DNA of 64,000 bases. Origin: Spisula solida. Lineage: Eukaryota > Mollusca > Bivalvia > Venerida > Mactridae. Location: positions 28,704,784 to 28,768,783 of the forward strand of contig OX365953.1 of assembly GCA_947247005.1 (NCBI GenBank), written 5' to 3'. Below are positions 44,539 through 54,800 of this stretch, piece by piece (within the stretch, counting starts at the first letter, position 1; each line of letters begins with the position of its first letter). The notes beneath the pieces were generated by a model. The model made no database searches and was not told the DNA's origin. It was given only the letters and a program-made list of their open reading frames with translations. Both the position numbers and the translations under genes were made by a program.

Positions 44539-45236
44539 TATTACAACGAGAAATTTGACATTTTTTGTGTTTTATAATTCTGTCTCTGGTCTAGCGTTTT
44601 TGGTCATTTTGTTTGACACCTAAGGTAATAAATGTTATTCTAATATGATTTCATTGCTGCAGGGCCAACATTAAAGCCAGGCCGTATGACAATCGAATGT
44701 GTTATGTAATATGCAAAGCTTTCATAAATTTGATAAAAATCTGAATGACCCGCTGATATATGAAACCCCGCCTACCTAGCTTTTATCGTTAAATATTCTA
44801 TTACATTGGTTAATTAAAACCACGTGATTATTCAGAAGTATTCACTGAAAGTAAATTGTGAATTTGTTCAAGGCAGTCTTTGTGACATACTCTTAGTGAA
44901 AAGTTCTTGTTGATATAAGTCTTGGTGACATACTCTTAGTGAAGAGTTCTTGTTGATATAAGTCTTAGTGACTACGTTACATTACTACGTTACATAACTT
45001 TGTGAAACTTAATATTGTGACTTATTATAACTTAACTTTGTGATATTGAACTTTGTGACTTTATATACTTCATGATACTCTGTGGACATTTATTATTTAC
45101 TGAACATTAAAAAATCGTCATCGTTAAAAGAAACTGTGTGATTGTCGTATATTACTCCTACGTCACTTCCGCCCGATCATGAATCAGTGCTGTGTGCATT
45201 ACGTTACTTGCGGAGCCCGGATGGGCCCCTGTAACA
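44539..45236 (+). repeat. 5' LTR (element 2)
   Basis: 698 bases. Contains two 43-base tandem units (GTGACATACTCTTAGTGAAA...), an AATAAA-like ATAATAAATG near 44620, and, at its end, the ATG and first 19 codons of the element's ORF. Confidence 0.92.
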
Positions 45237-46312
45237 ATTTGGTGCAGAACAACCGGGTATCGAACTCTCGGATACCTCTTCACATTATGCCAAGCGAGTA
45301 TAACAACCAGATTCCCCATAATGGACAACATTCGTTCAACAATCGACGTAGACAACGTCGATGTCAATACGGTGATTCGGACCGGAAGTGTATGAGGTGT
45401 GGTACGTGTCATGCGTGGAGCCAAAGTTGTCCTGCTTACTACCGGAAGTGCTACATGTGTTTCAATTACGGACACTACGCTGAATTTTGCAAATTAAACA
45501 TTACCTCCAATAAGCCTATAGACCGCGCTTCAACAACGGCTACAGTCAACTCTCTTTCTACGTACTCATTGAGTGAAATGCCGTTCTATTTCGAAGAAAC
45601 CACGGATTTAATTAGGGAAACAAATTTCAATTCAAGCGAGCGAATCTGCATTATGTACCTTGAAAAAGCAAATGAAAGTTTAGAAGAAGATATAAATGAA
45701 CTCCAAGGACAGGTGAGGGAATTACAGAACAAGGTACGCAATGAACAACGACGCAGCCTGGCAGCTGAAGAAGCTAAAAAGATGGTGGACTACGACATCG
45801 AGAAAGTCCAATCTAAGTTAGACGTGTGTTCAGTTAGGATTGCAGAGGTCAAACATGAAAAAGATATCTTGGTCGCAGAAAATAGTGAGTTCCATATAAA
45901 GGTGCAACAAAGCGAAAACGAAATCCAGGCGTTAAATATAATAATGGATGGGTTGGGTCAGAACTACAAGCGAGACCGTGCAGTCCTTGACAAACATAAT
46001 AGTTTGTTAAAACAGTTGGTAGAATATTCGAGCAAACTGAAAAATCTATATGAATCTGTAAAATCGGAACTCATAAATAACCTCAATAGGATTTACTCAA
46101 CAAATAATGACAGGCCACCGAGAAAATGTAAGGATTATAGTTGCCGAAAATGCGGAAGTGATGTTTATCATCATTTCCAGTCTTGCTGGGCGAGAAATAC
46201 GAAATGTGCCTCATGCGGGAAAATGAACCATCTTACAGCAATGTGCGAGGATGGACTAAAACCAATCAACTGTGACAAATTTCTCGCTCGTTTACAACAC
46301 TTCAACACTTAG
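45179..46312 (+). CDS. Gag-like protein: zinc knuckles - coiled coil - zinc knuckles
   Basis: Intact 377-codon ORF of LTR element 2. Two N-terminal knuckles: C71-x2-C74-x3-H78-x5-C84 and the canonical C91-x2-C94-x4-H99-x4-C104. Residues about 157-305 are a charged heptad-like coiled coil (ELQGQVRELQNKVRNEQRR). Two C-terminal knuckles: C322-C325-H331/332-C336 and canonical C343-C346-H351-C356. An Arg-rich patch (NNRRRQRRC, 54-62) could bind RNA. Residues 1-19 are Cys-rich and encoded in the 5' LTR, ahead of the primer-binding site. Unlike ordinary Gag I see no capsid domain or major homology region. Likely role, by inference: nucleic-acid binding and self-association for packaging. Could instead be a captured host knuckle protein. 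Confidence 0.85.
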   Translation: MNQCCVHYVTCGARMGPCNNLVQNNRVSNSRIPLHIMPSEYNNQIPHNGQHSFNNRRRQRRCQYGDSDRKCMRCGTCHAWSQSCPAYYRKCYMCFNYGHYAEFCKLNITSNKPIDRASTTATVNSLSTYSLSEMPFYFEETTDLIRETNFNSSERICIMYLEKANESLEEDINELQGQVRELQNKVRNEQRRSLAAEEAKKMVDYDIEKVQSKLDVCSVRIAEVKHEKDILVAENSEFHIKVQQSENEIQALNIIMDGLGQNYKRDRAVLDKHNSLLKQLVEYSSKLKNLYESVKSELINNLNRIYSTNNDRPPRKCKDYSCRKCGSDVYHHFQSCWARNTKCASCGKMNHLTAMCEDGLKPINCDKFLARLQHFNT

Positions 46313-46870
46313 AATGTCCTAATTACTTGTGCTGGTGCAAATGACCTTGTGCTCAGAAAAATACAAAACAAATTAATATGCAAGAAAAATGATATTTAAT
46401 TATATTACCTCAACGGACACAACTGAACAATAAACTGCAAACAAAAACAAAAGTTATATCAATATGTTGATTGAAACATATTTCATTCTATGTCGTCTCA
46501 ATTGATACTGTATGATCTCAAAATTTTGACAAAATAATTTACTTGTGAAAGTTGACTAGTAGTTGATTTTGTGGAATGTGTTTTGATTATTGATATATGC
46601 TAGTAATCCAGTTAACGTTTTATGGAATGTCCATTTAAATTTATTAATTATAGGTATGAATGTATTTTTGGGATGAGCCTTAATGGAAAGAATGATTGAA
46701 TACTGTAAAATAGAGTGTATGTGTAGAGGCACGTGTGTGTGTACTAAGTTGCTGTAAGCTAGTGTATGTTTGTCGTTTAATGTTTATTTTGTATGTGATT
46801 CATTTGATTACGTTTGTACATAATATGTTACATAACTTTAGAGACTAAAGTTTTCCTAGCAGGAGGAAGT

Positions 46871-47568
46871 TATTACAACGAGAAATTTGACATTTTTTGT
46901 GTTTTATAATTCTGTCTCTGGTCTAGCGTTTTTGGTCATTTTGTTTGACACCTAAGGTAATAAATGTTATTCTAATATGATTTCATTGCTGCAGGGCCAA
47001 CATTAAAGCCAGGCCGTATGACAATCGAATGTGTTATGTAATATGCAAAGCTTTCATAAATTTGATAAAAATCTGAATGACCCGCTGATATATGAAACCC
47101 CGCCTACCTAGCTTTTATCGTTAAATATTCTATTACATTGGTTAATTAAAACCACGTGATTATTCAGAAGTATTCACTGAAAGTAAATTGTGAATTTGTT
47201 CAAGGCAGTCTTTGTGACATACTCTTAGTGAAAAGTTCTTGTTGATATAAGTCTTGGTGACATACTCTTAGTGAAGAGTTCTTGTTGATATAAGTCTTAG
47301 TGACTACGTTACATTACTACGTTACATAACTTTGTGAAACTTAATATTGTGACTTATTATAACTTAACTTTGTGATATTGAACTTTGTGACTTTATATAC
47401 TTCATGATACTCTGTGGACATTTATTATTTACTGAACATTAAAAAATCGTCATCGTTAAAAGAAACTGTGTGATTGTCGTATATTACTCCTACGTCACTT
47501 CCGCCCGATCATGAATCAGTGCTGTGTGCATTACGTTACTTGCGGAGCCCGGATGGGCCCCTGTAACA
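46871..47568 (+). repeat. 3' LTR (element 2)
   Basis: Identical to the 5' LTR on base-by-base reading. Its copy of the ATG (47511) reads into flanking host DNA for 83 codons. Confidence 0.92.
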
Positions 47569-47762
47569 CTAACATTCGGAAAGCGCATGCTGTTTTGTCA
47601 CTTTCTGTCATCCGTACGTTTAACACCAAGCCCAATTGGTCAAAGGAAAGACAGATAATGCTAAATTTCTTGCGGGGAAATCATGTTACTCCGGGACATC
47701 CTATTTTTACACCCGCGTGTCACTTTAAGCATACATACAAATATTTTAAAAGCGCAATGTAA
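47511..47762 (+). other. LTR-initiated frame running into host DNA
   Basis: Uses the ATG in the 3' LTR: the same 19 N-terminal residues, then 64 residues of flanking sequence. Probably not functional, but a readthrough transcript could carry it. Confidence 0.3.
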
Positions 47763-47769
47763 ATATAGC

Positions 47770-48270
47770 GAACGAAAATGACATACTTGTTCCGTTTTAT
47801 GTTCTAAATAACAAGATATTTTATTTAATGATCTATCATAAAATATAAGAGAACTATTTGGTTATACATCTTGGTATTTGAGGTTTCACATGTGTCGTAC
47901 CATTGTCAATGTGCGTAACGTCTTTATGCTGTTCGAAGCCACATACTTTGACCAAAACCAGTTAATCTAGCTGTACAGGTCTAACAAGAGTTTGTTAAAA
48001 TTATTGACGGGCACGCAGCACGAGTAATTTTTTTTTAGAAATATAGAATATGAGCGTAATTCGGAAACGGATATTTCACTTAGCTATTGGTAGCAATTTA
48101 ACCATTGTTCTTGGTAGTACAGTGTCGCTGAGATGGGAAATTATGGAAAAAGGTGGTACTAAATGCGATACTAATTGATTGGGTTTGTCTTAATTTTCAA
48201 AGGAATGAGTACAACAACTACAGTGTACGATAACATCATGCACTGACATTATTGCACTTGAGGCTGCTTT
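47770..48270. other. No recognised feature
   Basis: AT-rich intergenic DNA; nothing seen. Confidence 0.5.
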
Positions 48271-48273
48271 TAT

Positions 48274-48434
48274 AGGCTGCCAAGTTCACGCTGCTAGGCT
48301 GCCAAGTTCACGCTGCTAGGCTGCCGACTTCACGCTGCTAGGCTGCTAGGCTGCTAGGCTGCCAACTTCACGCTGCTAGGCTGCCAACTTCACGCTGCTA
48401 GGCTGCTAGGCCACTAGCCTGCCAACTTCACAAA
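48274..48434. repeat. 22-bp tandem repeat of GGCTGCCAACTTCACGCTGC
   Basis: About six full units ending in CTA, plus shorter GGCTGCTA steps between some of them, in AT-rich surroundings. Confidence 0.9.
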
Positions 48435-48439
48435 TTTTT

Positions 48440-49370
48440 ACTTTAGTTACATCAACTACGATCGAAAGAACCATAATACCACCCTCATAAACTATCCAAA
48501 CACTAGCTACCAGCTGACTACCGATTCACGTGAAGATCGATTTGTAATTTTATAATTCATACACATATCTTGTTATTAGTTAATTTTATCGATTGAATAG
48601 TGTTTTTATGAGTATTGTGAATTTCAATGAGCCTTAAAGAAAATGTGACTGGCTTTGATACAAAATAGATAGCGAAACTTAACTCTCGGCTTTCTAATTG
48701 AGTCTCGGGCTACGATCTCGAGGTAATAAGACAACCTCGCATTTTCGTTCTCAATCTATGATTTAATTATATATTGGTTCAATACAACTTGTTTACGACA
48801 GTCTTCAATTGGTAGGCAATATTCAGGGTAGGACCTTATACCCTAAAATCTGGTCATACGATTGCAAATACAAAAGTAATGTCACTTGTGATGATAAACC
48901 GTGTACAGCGTACACGTAGTACAATGTAATGTTACACAAACACATAAATCTACTTTCAATACGATTGCTAGTTTTCATACTCATACATTGACCAGTTATC
49001 TTGAGGCATGAAGTTGAGGCATACTAATTATCATCGTTGAGAGCCTTACGTCAATGACACCGTTATGACTATAACTCTCCATTAAAAATTGAAGCTTACG
49101 TTCTGCTAATAATTTGGAATTTGTGTGCCTTGGGTATCGGGAAGTTTCTAATGAAGACTTGCACAATTTTTCGCTTTGTATAAAGTGCGTTGAAAGTGCA
49201 TTGCGAGTTTCAAAATAGAACAGACAACAGAAAGTTGTGACGTCACGTCAGGTTATTATCACCTGGTTTAGGTGCGTCATTTATTATTAGAACATAATGT
49301 ACATAAAATTGATATGATTATGAAAAACGTTCGTGATTTTCGTTTTATTGGCGTAAGCCTATAAACAAAC
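48440..49370. other. No recognised feature
   Basis: Intergenic, AT-rich, without coding frames of note or repeat families seen elsewhere in the window. Confidence 0.45.
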
Positions 49371-49375
49371 ACAAC

Positions 49376-49514
49376 AGGGTGGTATTCAATATTGATCTTA
49401 TTTAATTGGAGAATAATGATAGCCAATCATATTGCCTGTTACTAACCAAGAATTTAAAATGTGATCTGACTGATTGTCCTTATCCTTAAGTCAAGTAAGA
49501 TCAATACCACCCCT
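49376..49514. mobile_element. Small MITE with GGGTGGTATT ends
   Basis: Left GGGTGGTATTCAATATTGAT then CTTA; right end reverse complement GGGTGGTATTGATCTTACTT. About 20-bp inverted ends with a short gap, 139 bases overall. Confidence 0.65.
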
Positions 49515-50725
49515 GGAGAACAGTGACAGTATCTTTGGATATACACTTGCACTTTGTAGTGTTTGCCTACTCGACGACGACCATGTGTTCTAGATAGATG
49601 CATTCTTCATCCACCCATACCTTCAGTACCAATGTTGTCGGGCATTTCTTGCATATAAAACGTATCTAATGTTTACCTTTGACGGATTTTATGTTTTTAG
49701 TTTACGCTTTGAAATCCAACCGATTTGTCATGTGCCTCTTGCATTCTTTACCATTTAACTAGCCCGTCTCCTGATAAGGACAAAGCTGGTTGTAAGTGTT
49801 AAATCAATGTGCTGAAGAACTCCTAACACGGGGGTGTTTTATCTGATACTAAGTTTTGATATCCGTTGGGAGAATGTTGTAAATAACACGAATACTTGAC
49901 TAGCCTCTCTGCTGCTGAAGTTTTGTCTTTTATTACTGACCTAAAGAGAAGTTTAGGTCACTGTCTTTCTAAATTACATCCAGTTTAAGTGAGTTTATTG
50001 GAGACACAACTTGATCGACTGAAAGGTCAGTGCTTTATTAGTGTGTTCATTATGTGACGATTAAAGAAGAAAGAAAACTGTCGACGAAGGATACACATTG
50101 GAAGTAACGCCGGGATAATTTACATATGCGCAATGAATAAATTGCATTCATTTCCTACTCGAACATGTATATTTTTATTATTATGAGTTTGATGTCGCAA
50201 TATTCTTAGTTTCTGAGCGTAATGAAAAAGATTGCATGCGTGTTTTGTTTGTTTATAAATGCATTTTTGCAAAATTTCGTTTTCATTTTTATTACCATGT
50301 AAGTTGAGTGTTGGTATTAAAATATGCTTTACGGTAAGTCAGTTGAATTGTATTATTCCAAAAGCAACAATTTAATCAGAAACTTTTAATTTTACTACTA
50401 ATCTCTGGGCAAATCATATAACCATCAGATAATGAAAATATTATGGCATTTACATTTGAGGGTTTTTTAATTTTAAGATATGTACTAGAGTGAATTGAAA
50501 AAGGCCCGTATTGATTTAAGTCCGACCTCCTTTGCAATGTAGCCTGTAGCGCATGCGCGGCAACATTTGAACATTTTGTGCAACCCATTAGAAGCTGGAA
50601 TGAAATATAGAAATCATAGCTATTAATGTAAATCTGTGAATGATATACGATTGATGTACGATTTATATCGTACGTGCATTTATTACTTATTATAGAAAAA
50701 CTAAGTGTGCTAAATACATAAGGGG
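49515..50725. other. No recognised feature
   Basis: AT-rich intergenic DNA; nothing structured seen beyond short simple repeats. A 134-codon minus frame near 50376-50780 overlaps a MITE end and looks random. Confidence 0.4.
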
Positions 50726-50726
50726 A

Positions 50727-50986
50727 ATAGTTCGGAGAATTTGACACCATTCTAGACCTTCTATTAGCATAATTTAACAACTGATATATTGCCTATACAT
50801 TTGTATTTGTAATCCTGGTTGTACGTTTTCATAAGCGGAAAGTATCACGAAGACACTCGGTGTGTTATACCAACACAAATCTAAAGGACCGATGTTGCAC
50901 GTTTTGCTCGCCGAAATTTCAACACAAGAGCCTTGTAATATATTCATGAATAAAGGTCAGGATCTCGTCAAATTATCCGTGCTATA
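50727..50986 (-). mobile_element. MITE family B copy, reverse
   Basis: Starts ATAGTTCGGAGAATTTGACA and ends CAAATTATCCGTGCTATA, with the family core TGTACGTTTTCATAAGCGGA. Confidence 0.75.
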
Positions 50987-51076
50987 TTGTATCTTCACGC
51001 ACTCAGTTGTTACTTTTATATCGAAATTGTGACAGTCTGTTAAAACCATAGAATGTATAATATTTTGTCACGTAAA

Positions 51077-51336
51077 TATAGCACAGAGAATTTGACATGA
51101 TCCAGACCTTTATGCATGAATATATTACAAGGTGCTTGCGTTGAATATATAAATTTCCGCGAGCAAATCGTGCAATATCGGTTCTTTAGATTTGTGTTAG
51201 TATTACACGTCGAGCGTCATCGTGATACTCCCCGCTTATGAAAACATACAACCGGGGTTATAAATATAGATAATATATCAGCAGTTAAAGTATGCTAATT
51301 GAAGGTCGAGAGTCGTGTCAAATTCTCTGGACTATA
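51077..51336 (+). mobile_element. MITE family B copy, forward (best preserved)
   Basis: TATAGCACAGAGAATTTGAC at the left; the reverse complement of the right end is TATAGTCCAGAGAATTTGAC. 260 bases with near-perfect 20-bp TIRs. With 50727-50986 it forms a close inverted pair upstream of the channel gene. Confidence 0.82.
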
Positions 51337-51776
51337 AAACAGCTAAATACACGACATCTTAATCTTCAAACAATAAGTTCATGTAACATGCTAAACAATG
51401 AAATCAGCGTGTCAGCCTTTGACGTAACTTATCAAACTTAGCAGTTTAATTACCATAATATCATTTCAACTTTCAGAATATTTCATGATTTATAAACATG
51501 AGTTCTGAACAATGCAGTGATGGTATATTATTTTTTGCTATGGATTTTAGAAATTGTAAAATATACGGCTATACTATTATAAGGTTCATGTCGATTGAAG
51601 GGAACAAACACACTTTAAATGAAGCCAGCACTCAATGTTCATGACGCTGAAACGTTATACAATAGCAGCATTGTTAAGCTTAAAATAAATTTAATTTTAC
51701 TGTGAGGATTCTAAATATGATTCATGACTTAATCTGATTTAGAGGTTTTATTTTTAGTCCCATTGAATAACTCAAG

Positions 51777-51872
51777 ATGAGGGGTTTCACGATACAACGT
51801 ATGGGGCTGAGGATTACAAATTCGTGGATTACCGATGGACTCTCCGAGGTTCTGAGTACATTTATTCTTGCC
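51777..51872 (+). CDS. Aquaglyceroporin-like gene, exon 1
   Basis: ATG at 51777; 32 codons, MRGFTIQRMG... to LSEVLSTFILA, donor GCC|GTGAGT. A TTTATTTTTAG acceptor-like site 20 bases upstream suggests a separate 5' UTR exon. Confidence 0.8.
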
Positions 51873-54800
51873 GTGAGTATATTATATAAAGTTATGATTT
51901 TATTATGTAAATATGTTGTCCTAATAGGTCTACGACCTTTGGATTTTTTAAAATAAATTACAACTATTAAAAATACAACATTACAAACAGTATTTGGCCA
52001 TTGTGCCTTTTTGTGAAACTGTGTTCATTTAGTATGTGCCCTTCGACAGGCTAGTTGTCCAGCATAAGGCTGCTTCGTATCGTTCAAAGTGGCTCGCACA
52101 CCGTATCTGGTTTATATTGTCCTGTGATGTGTGTTGTCTGTTTGTTGTTTTCTTGTCACGTGACTTTTACTCCTGTTTAGTTTGACTGAGGGAAGCGGCA
52201 GACTATCGGTGTGCAATGTCATGTTTTAGTAGTTACTTGTTTTTACGTTGTGTATTGTATGTGCCTCTTTGTTTTCATGCAGTCGTTGTATGTATATAGG
52301 CGGCATTAAACAACATTGTACGTTTGTACGTATTCATATTGCAGCATGTATAGATGATGCACCCATCAGAAGCACTGATTAAATATGCCTTATGACAGAA
52401 TTAGTTATTTTGATTTACCAGAAATTCATTGATTGTGGTTTCAAATATTATATTATGAACACAAATAATAAGAGTTGCACATATGACCGGTCTGGTTCCC
52501 GTCTTTTCTACTGGTGTTATGGTAATGCATTAACCTTCATCAAGACACGGTTTCGCTTTAACACTGTTGTCCGAACAGTGTAAAAACGTGCGTTCAGTCA
52601 CGAACAAGCCCACACAAATAATTATTTTACAATATGTTCATTAAATGGTTTCTCATTGCCGTTCCAAATACAATGTTTTGTATAGCATAGAGCAAAATGA
52701 CGATGGAATAACTCAGCATTCGTTTCTTAATGCCCGTTGCTAGCCTTGTTGTTTCTTACATAAAAAAATACAAAAAACGTGATGTTTGTTTTGAGCTCAA
52801 GATCGCGACCGACTTTGTCAGTTCCTTCCCTTCCATTTGTTAGCAAATACTAGCAATTAATGACAAAATCATCAGGAGTACACAGTGTAAATTAAACACA
52901 TTTCGTTTCCAGGCGTTGTAGTTAAACTAATACAAATTTGTACTTATCGTGTTTGTAATTCTGCATGTTCGGTATCATATTGTTTTTTTCATAGAATAAA
53001 AACACATTCAAGCGACTATTATTTAATGAAGCTGCGTATCAATGCAAGATTGCCATGGATGAAAAAGAAAACGGATGTTTTGCTCTGTGCATGATCTTTG
53101 ATGTTGTTAACAAATAGTTTCACGGAGCATTTGAATTACCATCGGTCGCCAACGCAATATGGAACATGGCATTGCTTCCTCCATCTAATGAACAGTTGAC
53201 ATTTTAGTATGATTCCTAGTTGATTTGACCGTAACCTTTTTAGTGCACATTCAATGTTCAAAGAATACGCACAAATTGTTTACTTAAGATAGGATTTGGC
53301 CTTGCTAGCCGTTGTTCCTTGTAAATCTATTCCATTTCCTAACTCATCGCCGTTACAGTTCACTACTTAAATATGCAAAGTGCATCGAATATGTGTTCGA
53401 ATATTTAAATATGCATTGAAAAAAGAAAATGACTTACAAGAGTAAGCTGAAAATATACAATATAAATGATTGTAAATAAATCAGAATATCGCGGCAGTCG
53501 TACGGTTGTCGTTAATCTCTAATCCCTGTGGCCTCATACACCAGTCAGCTGAGTTGACATCTTGGACAGTGTCGGTGACCCAACACAACAAGGTCACATA
53601 TTATTGATGAATGCTTTGATTATTTCATAAACTACTCTTCTCTAATGTAAAGTTCGTGTCGATAAGGTATTTGTTTTAAGATACTGCTGTGTTTGTGTCA
53701 ATAAGAATTATCCACGGGTAAATAGAACGAATACGGATTAGTCTTCACCTAAACTTAGGGTAATTGGAATGGTACAAACAGCGTTGTGCCCGGTCGTGTT
53801 GCTAGGGCAACCAGTATATTAGAACGGTGTTCCAGCGTTGTCCTTATGAGTTTAAATGCATTAATTGGCAGTTACCGAATTGACATATTGGTATGTTATG
53901 CTTTTCATGCATAAAACAGTATACTTATTAGGTCAAAATCCGTGTGCCGGACGTTTTGTTTTGTGCAGCAGTGGGTTTTATCATTGGCTTTGAATGAGAA
54001 GGCCTGAAGTACAAGACCGCTATTTTGAGAAAATAAAAAAAAATACTATGTGAAAACTACTCTTTACTTATGGATTAACAAGCTTTTTCAACTTCAGTTT
54101 GGTCAACACGACCCGTTCCGATTGATTTTCATGAAAACATACTCATAAGAAGCGCCTTGTAATGCAGATTACAAGTACGTATGGGTCGTATAAGGTTGTT
54201 AATAGCACTTACGACCTTCTCATTCTAAGCCAGCGATATGTGACTAGATATTGGCTGAAATAACCAATGGATCATTTTGCGTTGACAAAGGCTATACTAG
54301 TATATTACATTGTTGCTGAATAGAGGTGTAGTGTTAAGTAAATACTGATCGGGAGCAACATTCAAACAAGTTTTGAAAAGGTTTTTGCTCAAGAAAGGGT
54401 TGCACTAACGCTGTGGTATTGTACTATATCATATTTTAACTTAGCCATGTCAGTTTTCTTTTGACGTTCTTCTAACAGTTTTACCCTCCAAATTGTGAAC
54501 ACATTATTGCTGTTTTAGTCTTTTTCCATTGTTTTATCGTTAGGTTTTGAGGGCTGTTTACTTGACATTATACCATCATGTGATTTCGTGAATTTGCAGT
54601 TTTTTAAACCTTTTATCTAAGTCATACGCCGGATATATCTGGCATAGTTCTTGTTTGATCGAGGATATCTCTCACATAACAAACTAGTATCAGATACATG
54701 TCAGGCATACATATATCACACAATGCAGTGTCTCTCAGGTTTGATGCATACTTTCAAAGGGTACTGCTTCATAGCAACATGGGTATTTATGTCCAGGTTG

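Larger units (their letters stand above)
44539..47568 (+). mobile_element. Young LTR element with a single zinc-knuckle ORF, 3.0 kb
   Basis: Identical 698-bp direct repeats (44539-45236, 46871-47568) with TATTACA...TGTAACA ends, flanked by a CTAA duplication (44535-44538, 47569-47572). TGGTGCAGAACAACCGGG just inside the 5' repeat can be a primer-binding site; AGGAGGAAG directly before the 3' repeat is a polypurine tract, fixing plus orientation. Only one gene (45179-46312); no protease, RT, RNase H or integrase. Identical LTRs imply very recent insertion, so an autonomous partner must exist or have existed. Confidence 0.9.

Noticed and set aside
45158..45475. 105-codon minus-strand frame over the LTR element
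   Set aside because: It is the antisense shadow of the knuckle ORF; the plus frame has ordered CCHC motifs.
44539..47568. Segmental tandem duplication instead of an LTR element
   Set aside because: The CTAA flanking duplication, inverted TATTACA/TGTAACA ends and the polypurine tract directly before the second copy fit retrotransposition better.
50376..50780. 134-codon minus-strand frame
   Set aside because: It has no recognisable motif, runs into a MITE family B end and has composition like random AT-rich DNA.
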